The notes: generated by a model not told the origin, from the sequence alone. A stretch of DNA of 64,000 bases from CAG-791 sp963655255 (GCA_963655255.1 CAVKEB010000006.1:1-64000), one strand, 5' to 3'; shown: positions 7,606-15,331, counted from the first letter of the stretch. Translations and numbers: made by a program.

Positions 7606-7612
7606 TCAAAAT

Positions 7613-7628
7613 GTACAACATGTTAGAC
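7613..7628. promoter_or_regulatory. Operator-like site O2
   Basis: GTACAACATGTTAGAC, nearly palindromic, lies just after the rightward -10 box where a bound repressor would block transcription of the early genes. Confidence 0.6.
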
Positions 7629-7648
7629 AACAGAAAGGAGGTGATTAG

Positions 7649-7855
7649 ATGCGCTATACAGTAAAAGAACTCAGAGAGAAAGCAGGATTAACTCAGGAAG
7701 AGTTGGCCAAAAAGGCGGGAGTGAGCAGGGCAATCGTATCAGGTCTGGAATCTGGAGCAATTACGGTCACAACAACCAAAACGCTCGTAAAGATTGCAGA
7801 AGCATTGTCTGTAAAGGTAAGTGAACTTTTTTTGAAACAAATGTCTAACATGTAA
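7649..7855 (+). CDS. Small XRE-family regulator (Cro-like)
   Basis: Encodes 68 aa, almost entirely one XRE helix-turn-helix (RYTVKELREKAGLTQEELAK, then VSRAIVSGLE). It is the first gene of the rightward early transcript, with GAAAGGAGGTG before the ATG. Position and size fit a Cro-type regulator that turns off repressor synthesis during lytic growth. Another operator-like site overlaps its 3' end and stop codon. Confidence 0.8.
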   Translation: MRYTVKELREKAGLTQEELAKKAGVSRAIVSGLESGAITVTTTKTLVKIAEALSVKVSELFLKQMSNM

Positions 7856-7858
7856 GAC
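7843..7858. promoter_or_regulatory. Operator-like site O3
   Basis: GTCTAACATGTAAGAC is palindromic except for one position pair. Its first 11 bases are the exact reverse complement of 7618-7628 in O2. It overlaps the end of the Cro-like gene. Confidence 0.55.
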
Positions 7859-7881
7859 AGTAGTAGATATCTACCACAAAG

Positions 7882-7906
7882 AAGAAAGACCTTGACGGTC
7901 TTTCTT
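7882..7906 (+). terminator. Hairpin after the Cro-like gene, possible terminator
   Basis: AAGAAAGACC and GGTCTTTCTT form a perfect 10-bp stem with loop TTGAC. The right arm is T-rich but followed by A, so it may be a weak terminator or an antitermination point for the early operon. Confidence 0.55.
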
Positions 7907-7936
7907 AAAAAATCACTTCGAAAGGGGAAAAGAAAA

Positions 7937-8065
7937 ATGAGTGTGCGAAACATTCTCTCGGACGGCTCCGTCCGAGAGTCAATGGAAGGAATCATGATTC
8001 CGGCCAGCAGTGAGTTTTACATGGTCCTGATGGCCATTATGAGAAACAGGGGGGGAGCAGCATGA
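7937..8065 (+). CDS. Small phage protein of unknown function, 42 aa
   Basis: Begins MSVRNILSDGSVRESMEG and ends MRNRGGAA. AAAGGGGAAAAG lies in front of the ATG, and the stop overlaps the next start as ATGA. It includes a run of seven G (8049-8055). The middle is moderately hydrophobic. No family recognised. Confidence 0.55.
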   Translation: MSVRNILSDGSVRESMEGIMIPASSEFYMVLMAIMRNRGGAA

Positions 8066-8304
8066 AGAACATTGTGGCGTTTGCAGGAGAAATCTCGATG
8101 CTTATGTCGGTCATTATGATCGCGTTTTTCGAGAAGACCGGTGCGGCTATTGCATTTTTCACGATCGGGGCCGGTCTGACGATCTTGGCAATCTGGATGG
8201 AGGACCGGGAAGAGAAGAGACAGCGCGAAGAGGCACGGGCCGAAAGGCTGCGGAGCAGGTACCAAAGAAGATATCAGGGCGATGACCTGGACGATGCGGG
8301 GTGA
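8062..8304 (+). CDS. Small membrane protein, early phage region
   Basis: Encodes 80 aa with two predicted membrane segments (about residues 4-22 and 27-45). A highly charged arginine- and glutamate-rich cytoplasmic tail follows (EEKRQREEARAERLRSRYQ). Translationally coupled to the preceding small gene by ATGA. Function unknown. Confidence 0.7.
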   Translation: MKNIVAFAGEISMLMSVIMIAFFEKTGAAIAFFTIGAGLTILAIWMEDREEKRQREEARAERLRSRYQRRYQGDDLDDAG

Positions 8305-8307
8305 GCG

Positions 8308-8655
8308 ATGCGGGAAATGATAATCGGCCTTGTGCTGGCAGTGGCGGTTTATTTGATTGCTGCATGGTTGTGGAAGCTCACGGAGAAAACGCCGACGAGC
8401 TATGAAGAACTGGAAAGGCAGGATCCAACCGTATGCGTCATTCTGCTGACGCTGATGATGCCTCTTCTTATGGGGATGGTTCTGACAAAGGTACCGGAGT
8501 GCTTTTTCGCGGTGCTGGTGCCGATTTCGGCGATTGTCTGGGTGCAATGCGGGGCAAAGCGTCCGAGTTCATGGGCGTGTCTGGTGTTCATAAACGCAGT
8601 CGTGGATATTTTGGCGGTTCTTCTTTTAACAAGTCGGACAGATCTGATGCGATAG
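8308..8655 (+). CDS. Membrane protein of unknown function, early phage region
   Basis: Encodes 115 aa with about four hydrophobic segments (IIGLVLAVAVYLIAAWLW, then VILLTLMMPLLMGMVL, AVLVPISAIVWV and FINAVVDILAVLLL). GAGCG before the ATG is a weak ribosome site; it starts 3 bp after the previous stop. Its 3' end overlaps by 68 bp the end of the minus-strand gene at 8588-9013, so the two are convergent. Confidence 0.6.
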   Translation: MREMIIGLVLAVAVYLIAAWLWKLTEKTPTSYEELERQDPTVCVILLTLMMPLLMGMVLTKVPECFFAVLVPISAIVWVQCGAKRPSSWACLVFINAVVDILAVLLLTSRTDLMR

Positions 8656-9013
8656 AAGGGAATTCGGATTGAGCATTGGAAAAATCCTGATCGACAACAA
8701 GAGATTTGTAAAAAGCGTCCAAGCGAAGGCGAAGCTCATCAGAAATATAGGGATACACACCGAAGAAGTCATGACCGAGGCCTTTTTGATCGTCTGTATC
8801 TCCGCAGGCAAGGGCCTTTCCGACAGAAGACATAAACGAGCAGATGGCAATGCGACGATTTTGAGAATAGTCTTCGGCCAGCTTTTGCTGGATGTCAATG
8901 GTACGCAACTTGCTCTCATGATGATTTGTCATTGCGGTCGTAATGATGGGGCCAAGGATTGTACCAAGGATAGAAATGAAAAGAGCAGCCCACGGCAGAA
9001 AAGAATTATGCAT
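8588..9013 (-). CDS. Membrane-anchored accessory protein on the opposite strand (moron candidate)
   Basis: Encodes 141 aa. The start at 9013 is set by GGAGGTAATTC at ideal spacing. An N-terminal membrane segment (FLPWAALFISILGTILGPII) is followed by a soluble, mostly helical domain with DIQQKLAEDYSQNRRIAICS. It is the only minus-strand gene inside the rightward early operon. This arrangement is typical of genes expressed from a lysogen, such as superinfection exclusion factors. No family is recognised; function is inferred from position only. Confidence 0.6.
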   Translation of the reverse strand: MHNSFLPWAALFISILGTILGPIITTAMTNHHESKLRTIDIQQKLAEDYSQNRRIAICSFMSSVGKALACGDTDDQKGLGHDFFGVYPYISDELRLRLDAFYKSLVVDQDFSNAQSEFPSIASDLSDLLKEEPPKYPRLRL

Positions 9014-9069
9014 ATGAATTACCTCCATTAGAGGAATTTTAACAGATTTGTTGTTTAAGGAGAAAAGAA

Positions 9070-9426
9070 GTGCAGGCAAGAGTAAAAAGAGTGGCACTGC
9101 CGGTGCCGAAGCTTCCGGCGACACATGAATACAGGGAGCCGCCGAAGCCTCCGGAAGGATGGGAAGAGCAGCGGGCCGCACAGAGAAGGCGGAAGGCATG
9201 GGAGAAGACCATGCAGCAGAAGCGGAAGGCCGGGACAATGGCCGCGGCGAAGAAGACCGCAAAGGATAGTACAAGGACGGGCTTCCATATGTGGACGGAT
9301 GAAGAAAGGGAGTATCTGCGGCAGCAGAAAGCCGCCGGGAGAAGCTGGGCAGAGCTGGGAGCGGAGTTCGGTGTGAGCAGGGGAGCCGTGCGGATTCAGG
9401 CAGCCCGCAGAAAGGAAGAGCCATGA
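9070..9426 (+). CDS. Small phage protein with C-terminal helix-turn-helix/SANT-like domain
   Basis: Encodes 118 aa, starting at GTG 9070 after AAGGAGAAAAG. The first 70 residues are basic and proline-rich. From about residue 73 the sequence WTDEEREYLRQQKAAGRSW, continuing through AELGAEFGVSRGAVRIQ, resembles a Myb/SANT or GcrA-like DNA-binding helix-turn-helix. A DNA-binding regulator or replication accessory protein is possible. It is coupled to the next gene by ATGA. Confidence 0.65.
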   Translation: MQARVKRVALPVPKLPATHEYREPPKPPEGWEEQRAAQRRRKAWEKTMQQKRKAGTMAAAKKTAKDSTRTGFHMWTDEEREYLRQQKAAGRSWAELGAEFGVSRGAVRIQAARRKEEP

Positions 9427-9593
9427 CCGTGCGCTGTATCTACGGCGGGACGATTCAGGAGACCGCAGAAGAGAAGGGCCTGAAAGAATGGTGTGACCGG
9501 AACTGCGCACATCTCGGAATGGAGCGCGGCCACATCTGCTATGACCGGCTGAGGCGGGCCGGGGTCTTCCCGGAAAACGAACACAAAAAATGA
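9423..9593 (+). CDS. Small cysteine-containing phage protein, 56 aa
   Basis: Begins MTVRCIYGGTIQETAEEKG and has four cysteines and two histidines (WCDRNCAHLGMERGHICYDR), possibly binding metal. The start overlaps the previous stop by four bases. Its stop codon lies in the first of three hairpins that precede the rep gene. No family recognised. Confidence 0.55.
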   Translation: MTVRCIYGGTIQETAEEKGLKEWCDRNCAHLGMERGHICYDRLRRAGVFPENEHKK

Positions 9594-9712
9594 AGCAGTG
9601 ACTCGGGAAAGCCACTGCTTCGGGGAATGCTATCAACATTCAAGATGTACATCCAGTATAGCATTCCCGACCATAAGAGACAAGAGAAAAGCCCGGAAAA
9701 ACGGGCTTTCTC
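9592..9712. other. Three consecutive hairpins upstream of the HUH rep gene
   Basis: GAAGCAGTG/CACTGCTTC (9592-9621), GGGAATGCTAT/ATAGCATTCCC around a 24-nt loop (9622-9669), and GAGAAAAGCCCG/CGGGCTTTCTC (9684-9712). The second is a long perfect 11-bp stem. This may be a replication origin with the HUH nickase encoded directly downstream, or a structured leader RNA with a terminator-like third hairpin. Which one is not settled by sequence. Confidence 0.5.
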
Positions 9713-9738
9713 ACTCGATAAGGACAGGAAAGTTAGAG

Positions 9739-10479
9739 ATGTATCACCGAAAAATCTATGACTGCGGAAGAGCGGTCATTGTGACGAAGTACTATCCGAC
9801 CCGGAGAGGGCCGAAAGAAGAAAGAGAAAAGAGGGCAAGGTCACCGGACGAAATCCGGAAGTGGGACAGCCAGAAGAGAGCCAGAACGGTCCAGCGTCTC
9901 ATTCTGGCCAACTTCGGGGAAGACGACTATCACCTGACTCTGACCTATCGGCAGGAGGAGAGACCCGAAGATCTGGAAGAGGCAAAGAAAAGGCTCCAGA
10001 AGTTTCTCGGGAAGATGCGGGCGGCCTACAAAAGGCACGGCATCCTGTTCAAGTGGATTGCCGTGACGGAACAGGGGAGCCGCGGGGCCTGCCATCATCA
10101 TCTCATCATCCAGAACGTGGACATGGAAGATCTGAGCACGGACAAGGCCGTGCGGAAGTGCTGGCCATGGGGAAGACCGATGTTTTCCCTCCTGGACGAC
10201 GGGGATTATGAGCAGCTGGCCGACTACCTGACGAAGCAGGAAACAAAAGCCAGGGAGACGGAGCCGGGGAAGAACACAATGTACTACTCGCGGAGCCGGA
10301 ACCTGATCGTACCGGAGCCGAAGATCGAGAAGATCTACCGGAAAAGGTGGAGACCGGAGCCGAAGGCGCCGAAAGGATTTTATGTCGAAAAGGGATCCGT
10401 CATATCCGGCGAGAACCCGGTGACGGGGATGCCGTGGCAGCGGTACATCCTGATCCGGACAACGAGGAGGAGACCATAG
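9739..10479 (+). CDS. rep: Rolling-circle-type replication protein (HUH endonuclease family)
   Basis: Encodes 246 aa from the ATG at 9739. The HUH metal-binding motif appears as ACHHHLIIQN near residue 120, preceded by a LTLTYRQEE motif I strand. Candidate catalytic tyrosine motif YLTKQETKAR follows near residue 160. Such proteins nick one strand at a hairpin origin to start rolling-circle replication; they are common in plasmids and also seen in clostridial prophages. No clear ribosome site (AGTTAGAG) is found, and upstream in-frame starts would run through the hairpin region. The C-terminus is strongly basic. Confidence 0.65.
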   Translation: MYHRKIYDCGRAVIVTKYYPTRRGPKEEREKRARSPDEIRKWDSQKRARTVQRLILANFGEDDYHLTLTYRQEERPEDLEEAKKRLQKFLGKMRAAYKRHGILFKWIAVTEQGSRGACHHHLIIQNVDMEDLSTDKAVRKCWPWGRPMFSLLDDGDYEQLADYLTKQETKARETEPGKNTMYYSRSRNLIVPEPKIEKIYRKRWRPEPKAPKGFYVEKGSVISGENPVTGMPWQRYILIRTTRRRP

Positions 10480-10916
10480 TGCAGACGAACATTTATCTGG
10501 TGACGGACAACCGGACGCCGAAGAGAAAAGACTGTTCCTATGGGTACCTCATGGAGGCGGTCGACATGGGGAATCGCATAGGGACAGCGAAAAACTGGCG
10601 TGGCTGTGAAGAGGACCGGTACGGCGCTCTCCTGCGGGCACTGGTGGAGGCGTCGGGGCGGATGAAGCCAAATTGCGCCGGCGCAAGCACTGTTCTGATC
10701 GTGACGGACTGCCAGCCGCTCGCATCGGGAGTTCTCAGCCTGAAGCGCTGGGAGCGGGACGGATGGATCCGGTCCAAGGGAAGGCCGGTGAAGCGCAAAG
10801 CGGAATGGAAACGTGTGGCGGATGCCCTTCGGGGATATCAGATCGCCGCACAGGTGAAGGGAGTGGACTTTTACGAGGATCTGCTCCGGAAAGGGGAATG
10901 CAATGGCGAAAGATGA
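10479..10916 (+). CDS. RNase H-like phage protein
   Basis: Encodes 145 aa starting at GTG 10479, which overlaps the rep stop codon by one base, with AGGAGGAG upstream. The pattern resembles the RNase HI fold: an early YLVTDNRTPKRKDCSYGYLM strand set, a central ALLRALVEASGRM helix, a VLIVTDCQPLA strand with aspartate, and LKRWERDGWIRSKGRPVKRK. In a replication block it may remove RNA primers. One early acidic catalytic residue is less obvious, so activity is uncertain. The gene contains phage palindrome copy 2. Confidence 0.55.
   Translation: MQTNIYLVTDNRTPKRKDCSYGYLMEAVDMGNRIGTAKNWRGCEEDRYGALLRALVEASGRMKPNCAGASTVLIVTDCQPLASGVLSLKRWERDGWIRSKGRPVKRKAEWKRVADALRGYQIAAQVKGVDFYEDLLRKGECNGER
10673..10686. 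repeat. Phage 14-bp palindrome, copy 2 (TTGCGCCGGCGCAA)
   Basis: A perfect palindrome within the RNase H-like coding sequence, identical to copy 3 at 14075. Confidence 0.8.
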
Positions 10917-11358
10917 AAAATTGTTTTCCATGTTTGGCGAGATGGATTTTGAAGAGCTGAACAAGGCGGCAGAGGGATTGAAAGAGGAGGGCGATCTGGA
11001 GAGTCTGGAAGACCTGGCACTGGAGAACGGGCTGGATCCGGAGGACGCTGCGGATTATGCAGACGGGGCCGTGGGCCAGCTGGCGACGCTCCGCCAGGCG
11101 GCGCTCGGGCGGATCAAAGTACAGGAGGAACAGACCACGATTCCGAAGGCAGCGGCGGGGGTCATCTACGGTATGGCCAGAGCTATGACGGCGGATCCGG
11201 AGGCGTGCAGGGCTTTCATGAAGAGGGGCAGCAGGATTGACAAGGTATGGTCCGCACTGGAGAAAAAGGCAAGAGACAGCAAGCAGGGATCCGTGGGCGT
11301 AGCCTGCGGCACGGACCGGGACCTGAAAGAGATCATCCTGAAGGTGGTGACGGGATGA
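10903..11358 (+). CDS. PcfK-like acidic phage protein
   Basis: Encodes 151 aa. The N-terminal 70 residues are very acidic (EGDLESLEDLALENGLDPED) and helical; the rest is more basic. It overlaps the previous gene by 14 bp and its stop overlaps the PcfJ start as ATGA. Placement directly before a PcfJ-like gene matches the pcfK-pcfJ order of conjugative plasmids, which is the main reason for the suggestion. The family assignment itself is weak. Confidence 0.45.
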   Translation: MAKDEKLFSMFGEMDFEELNKAAEGLKEEGDLESLEDLALENGLDPEDAADYADGAVGQLATLRQAALGRIKVQEEQTTIPKAAAGVIYGMARAMTADPEACRAFMKRGSRIDKVWSALEKKARDSKQGSVGVACGTDRDLKEIILKVVTG

Positions 11359-13082
11359 AGAAGAAAGAGCTGTTAAAGCACATCCCGAAGGATCAGAAGG
11401 AGCCTTTTGCAAAGAGGATCCGGACGCCGGACGGGAAGGCACTCATGACGGTACTGCCGGATTCCGGAAGAGTGCACTTCACATGGGGGAATGGCTACCT
11501 GTCGTACTATCCGGAAACGGGAATATGGGCCAGAGAGAAGATCACAGCCTGGTGCTATGTCGAACACTGGCCGAACGACGAAGATTCCATACGCGAGGTC
11601 AGGGAATTCTGCGGCGGTCTGTACGGGAGCCCGAAGGACGAAATCAAACGCTATGAGGACAGTGTGTCCTGGCAGAAGCAGCGTACTGCATATGACAGAA
11701 AGTTCCAGAGGATCCAGCAGATGATGAAGGCGGTCCCTGCAATGCCGCCGCACTTCATTGACTGGCTGAAAAGGCGGTATCAGTCAGCCGGGGATAAGTA
11801 TCAGCACCTACACTTTGCATCCCTTTATCAGAGGATGCCGGACGGCAGGATCGTGGAGCGTGTTTTCTGGGTTCAGTTTTTCCGAAGTCCCGAAGAAGTA
11901 TCCATAACGGAAATCGTCCGCGGGTATTCGGATGAGATCGGGACCGAACGATGGAACGACTGGTACTACGGGACAGATCAAAACTGCTACGGGACGCGTC
12001 AGCGCTGGTGGGATAAGAAGAGCATCATAACCTGCACGCCGATGCAGACAGATTTTTATCCGGGGAATCTCGAGGAGCTGGGGATCGGAATCCAAGCGCG
12101 GGAGATCATCAAAGGGATTCCGGGGCCGGTTTACCGGTGGAAGCTGATGAATACGGTGCGCCGGTCGCCGGACTTTGCAGAGAGAGCAGTGAAGGCCGGG
12201 CTGGGGAAGTGCCTGATGGAGTTTATAAACGCGGAAGGAGCGCTCGGGGCAGACGAGATGGCAGGTGCCCTGGAGAGGATCGGCCGCCAGAAGGCGAAAC
12301 GCCTGATTGAAATGGAAGCGAACAGAATGATGCTGATCCTGATGGACCTCTGCCCGAAGGTTACGGATGAGACGCTGCGGAAGATCGGAAAGATCAGAGG
12401 TACCGATACGCTGGACACCATTGCCAATATCGCGGGCCGCGGCCTGAATATCAATCACGTCTGGACGCTGATGATGAAGACCGGAGAGAAGGAGAGCCTG
12501 CATCAAAAGCTGACGGAGTATCGGGACTATCTGGATATGGCCACACGCAGGGGCTGTGACATTCACAGTGAGATTATTTACCGGAACAAGAGATGGAAGC
12601 ATTTCCACGACTGTTATGTTGAGGAGCTGAATCGGAAGAAGGACGAGGAACGGGCCGCGAAATTTCGGGCGATCCGTGAGGATCTGGAACGGAACCGTAG
12701 ATTGTTCCAGTGGCAGCAGGACGGGTATCTGATCCGGCCCGCGGAGTCCGCAGAGGACATTATCCGGGAGGGAAGAACGCAGCACCATTGTGTTGGGGCA
12801 TCCGATACATACATGACGCGGATGGCCCGGCGGGAGAGCTGGATTGTATTCCTGCGGAAAGCGGAAGACCCGGAAACGCCATGGTACACGGTAGAAGTGG
12901 ATGAAAACGGAATCCGGCAGGCCTACGCCGCCTATGACCGGAAACCGGACTGGGAGGAAACGGACAAGGTGCTGAAAGCCTGGATGAAGCAGGTAAAGAA
13001 GAATTTCGCGGCCGTCGAAGCGAAAGAGAGCGCGGAAAGCAAAGCACAGCCGGAAGCTGCGGAGCTGATGGCAGCAGGATAA
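11355..13082 (+). CDS. PcfJ-like protein
   Basis: Encodes 575 aa. The C-terminal 200 residues carry the PcfJ-type signature: GYLIRPAESAEDIIREG, then RTQHHCVGASDTYMTRMARR, then WIVFLRKAEDPETPWYTVEV and IRQAYAAYDRKP. PcfJ was named from the Enterococcus plasmid pCF10 and its biochemical role is not established. The N-terminal half contains many aromatic residues and a helical middle. Coupled to the preceding gene by ATGA. It adds to the plasmid-like look of this replication region. Confidence 0.75.
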   Translation: MKKKELLKHIPKDQKEPFAKRIRTPDGKALMTVLPDSGRVHFTWGNGYLSYYPETGIWAREKITAWCYVEHWPNDEDSIREVREFCGGLYGSPKDEIKRYEDSVSWQKQRTAYDRKFQRIQQMMKAVPAMPPHFIDWLKRRYQSAGDKYQHLHFASLYQRMPDGRIVERVFWVQFFRSPEEVSITEIVRGYSDEIGTERWNDWYYGTDQNCYGTRQRWWDKKSIITCTPMQTDFYPGNLEELGIGIQAREIIKGIPGPVYRWKLMNTVRRSPDFAERAVKAGLGKCLMEFINAEGALGADEMAGALERIGRQKAKRLIEMEANRMMLILMDLCPKVTDETLRKIGKIRGTDTLDTIANIAGRGLNINHVWTLMMKTGEKESLHQKLTEYRDYLDMATRRGCDIHSEIIYRNKRWKHFHDCYVEELNRKKDEERAAKFRAIREDLERNRRLFQWQQDGYLIRPAESAEDIIREGRTQHHCVGASDTYMTRMARRESWIVFLRKAEDPETPWYTVEVDENGIRQAYAAYDRKPDWEETDKVLKAWMKQVKKNFAAVEAKESAESKAQPEAAELMAAG

Positions 13083-13092
13083 GGAGGAGCGA

Positions 13093-14421
13093 ATGGAAGA
13101 CAGCTACATGGGAGAAGTGAAGATTGAGCAGAAGGAAGAGGAGACGATTGGATATAGCCATCCGGTCATGATTGGACAGGAAACCGCCGCGAGCGCCATG
13201 CAGGTGAAGTATGGAGGCTACAAGGGATTCAAGGCAAAGATGGACTATCTGATCGGGAGAACCGCGGGCGACTTCGTGGAGATCGGCCAGATGCTCAAAG
13301 AGGCACGGGACACGGACATCCTGAAAGACTCCGGGTACTCAGGCATGGGCGAATTTGCCGAGAAGGAATATGGACTCAGGCCGGACCAGACAAGCCGGTT
13401 CATCGGGATTTTTGAAAAATTCGGGAAACCGGAGGGCGGCCTGAAGGAAGAGTATCAGCAGCACGGCCTCACGAAGCTCTCCGAGATGCTGTCACTCCCG
13501 GACAGTGTGGCGGAGGCAATCCCCGCGGACCTGTCCAGAGAGGAAATCCGGCAGATCAAGGACGAAGTGAGGGAAGAACAGGCCGTCACGCCGCTGGAGG
13601 TGGCGATGGAAGGGCAGCAGGCTGACGATCCGCTGACGGCGATGCTGAAAGCATACTTCCACGCGAGACCGGAGGAATTCCGGGATCTTTTCCAGAAGTG
13701 GACAAAGACGGATTCGAAAGGACCGGAAAAGAGGCTGATCAGAGAACAGAAACAGGCAATTTTTGACATCCTTGCGCCGTCCGGCGTGGCCGTACTGGAG
13801 TCCAGACCCGCGGGGCTCGGGAAAATCCTTCTGACGTTCGACGGAGAGGACAAGGAACCGAAGCTGACGCAGATCCGCGAAGATCAGACACAGGAGATTG
13901 ACTGGCTGAATCTGCAGAATACGATTGACGAGATCCTGCAGGGACCGATGACGGAGGAACTGGATCTGTTATGGGAAACGCCGGAAGAGGCGTGGATCGG
14001 ACTTTTCGGGGAAGACATCCCGGAAACCTCAGAATCCCCATGTGAACCGGGAAAACCGGAAGCAAAAGTGAAAATTGCGCCGGCGCAAACCGAAAAGGCC
14101 GAAAAACCTGAGATTCCCCATGAAGAGGAACACGCAGAGGAAGCAGACCTTCCGATGCCAAAACCGGAAAGCGAAGAGGATCCGGCAAGGCCACTCCGGG
14201 GAACACCAGAGGCGCGGGAATCCTTGAAGGTGATCAAGGACAAGATTGCCGTGTTGAAGCTGCAGCTGTCGGCCATCGGGCATATCCGGGCCGACGAAGA
14301 ACAGTATGTGATTCAGGACGCCATGGAGAAGTATGAGAGTGCGTCGCAGGAGTTACAGGATGCACTGAATGATTTGAGCATGCTCCGGCTGAAAGAGGAG
14401 CAGGAAGAAGGGACGAGATGA
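13093..14421 (+). CDS. Phage protein with N-terminal DUF3102/ParB-like helical DNA-binding domain
   Basis: Encodes 442 aa from 13093, with AAGGAGGAG upstream. Residues about 50-110 (AGDFVEIGQMLKEARDTDIL through EYGLRPDQTSRFIGIFEKFG) resemble DUF3102-type or ParB-tail helix-turn-helix segments found in replication and partition proteins. The middle is acidic. Residues 300-380 are a low-complexity proline- and glutamate-rich linker, and the end is a coiled coil. It may bind DNA, and the four TTGCGC palindromes are possible targets, one lying in its own gene. That link is speculation. Confidence 0.55.
   Translation: MEDSYMGEVKIEQKEEETIGYSHPVMIGQETAASAMQVKYGGYKGFKAKMDYLIGRTAGDFVEIGQMLKEARDTDILKDSGYSGMGEFAEKEYGLRPDQTSRFIGIFEKFGKPEGGLKEEYQQHGLTKLSEMLSLPDSVAEAIPADLSREEIRQIKDEVREEQAVTPLEVAMEGQQADDPLTAMLKAYFHARPEEFRDLFQKWTKTDSKGPEKRLIREQKQAIFDILAPSGVAVLESRPAGLGKILLTFDGEDKEPKLTQIREDQTQEIDWLNLQNTIDEILQGPMTEELDLLWETPEEAWIGLFGEDIPETSESPCEPGKPEAKVKIAPAQTEKAEKPEIPHEEEHAEEADLPMPKPESEEDPARPLRGTPEARESLKVIKDKIAVLKLQLSAIGHIRADEEQYVIQDAMEKYESASQELQDALNDLSMLRLKEEQEEGTR
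14075..14088. repeat. Phage 14-bp palindrome, copy 3 (TTGCGCCGGCGCAA)
   Basis: A perfect palindrome inside the DUF3102-like gene, in the low-complexity linker region, identical to copy 2. Confidence 0.8.
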
Positions 14422-14780
14422 TGGAGGTACATGGGATCTGCCAGAAGTGCGGCCAGTACGTGCTGGTACAGGCAGACGAGGACGCGACCGAGGAAGAGGT
14501 TAACGAAGCGGCAACGCTCGCCTGCGGATGCAGCGAGTCAAAAGCCGAGAAGGAACTGCAGGAAAGCATTGGGAAATGCCGGGAGAATATCGAAACGATT
14601 TTCGGAAAGGGCCGGGTTGCGGAGATCCTGCAGGATGCTGTCGAGGATGTCCGGAGCGGAGAAATCGAGCAGATGACGCTGAAACTCGACAAGCGGACGA
14701 CGGCGAAGCTGTGGGTGGATGCAACAGGGAAAGTGGCCGTGGAAAAGAAAATCATTCAGAAAGTGAGCGCGAACGCATGA
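14418..14780 (+). CDS. Phage protein with N-terminal zinc-knuckle-like cysteines, 120 aa
   Basis: Begins MMEVHGICQKCGQYVLVQ, with a later TLACGCSESK, giving CxxC and CxC pairs that could hold zinc. The rest is helical (ELQESIGKCRENIETIFG) with a short strand region at the end. Overlaps the previous gene by four bases. Conserved-looking but the function is unknown. Confidence 0.65.
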   Translation: MMEVHGICQKCGQYVLVQADEDATEEEVNEAATLACGCSESKAEKELQESIGKCRENIETIFGKGRVAEILQDAVEDVRSGEIEQMTLKLDKRTTAKLWVDATGKVAVEKKIIQKVSANA

Positions 14781-14917
14781 GATTTTTGAAGAAGGCGGCA
14801 AGAACCGCGGGGGATATCATTGCAGGCGCTTCGATCATCGGAATGATCGTCATCGGGATTGTGATGACGCTTGCAATCCGGCAGGAGGATTTCCGGATTG
14901 GGGGCGGAGATGGCTAA
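14777..14917 (+). CDS. Small single-pass membrane protein, 46 aa
   Basis: MRFLKKAARTAGDII precedes one membrane segment (AGASIIGMIVIGIVMTLAI) and a short glycine-rich tail. Both ends overlap neighbours in ATGA-style coupling. Function unknown. Confidence 0.6.
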   Translation: MRFLKKAARTAGDIIAGASIIGMIVIGIVMTLAIRQEDFRIGGGDG

Positions 14918-15248
14918 GAGCATTGTGACGTCCTACATGGGGATTTCAGCGATTTCCGGAAGTCCGGCACAGGAGACTCATCATCTGATCTGGGGGCGCG
15001 GCGGTGCTCTCCGATCTCTTGCGGACAAGGACGGCCTGACCATCCCGCTGGCCACCAGGGAACACACGGGGGCAGCAGGCGGAAGGGTGATCGAGAGGAT
15101 CCACGATAATCCGATGGCGGAGCGTCTGTCCAAGATGCTCGGGCAGATGGCATGGGAAAAGGAATTTTACAGGAGGATGGCAGTGGCCGGAGACGCTGAT
15201 CCGGCCAGAAATGCATTCCGGAAGCGGTACGGAGAGAGCTTTTTATAG
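14910..15248 (+). CDS. HNH-like phage protein, 112 aa
   Basis: Starts MAKSIVTSYMGISAISGS. The pair ETHHLIWGRG and DKDGLTIPLATREH resembles the degenerate HNH fold of a small phage protein family encoded near SSB genes; the final ARNAFRKRYGESFL is also typical. The start at 14910 follows GGGGGCGGA. Whether it still cuts DNA is uncertain because the second histidine pair is altered. Confidence 0.6.
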   Translation: MAKSIVTSYMGISAISGSPAQETHHLIWGRGGALRSLADKDGLTIPLATREHTGAAGGRVIERIHDNPMAERLSKMLGQMAWEKEFYRRMAVAGDADPARNAFRKRYGESFL

Positions 15249-15265
15249 CGATAAAGGAGGGCAGG

Positions 15266-15331
15266 ATGAAGAGACAGAGCATGGAAGAGTACGTGCGGGA
15301 AATGCTCAGCAGGAAGGAGAAGGAACGATGA
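15266..15331 (+). CDS. Very short ORF (21 aa) coupled to ssb
   Basis: MKRQSMEEYVREMLSRKEKE is preceded by a perfect AAAGGAGG at good spacing, and its stop overlaps the ssb start (ATGA). It may be a real micro-protein or a device to load ribosomes onto ssb. Confidence 0.4.
   Translation: MKRQSMEEYVREMLSRKEKER

Noticed and set aside
8049..8055. G7 tract in the 42-aa early gene as another phase switch
   Set aside because: The frame is intact as it stands and no alternative frame of interest follows; there is no conserved leader as in the tail modules.
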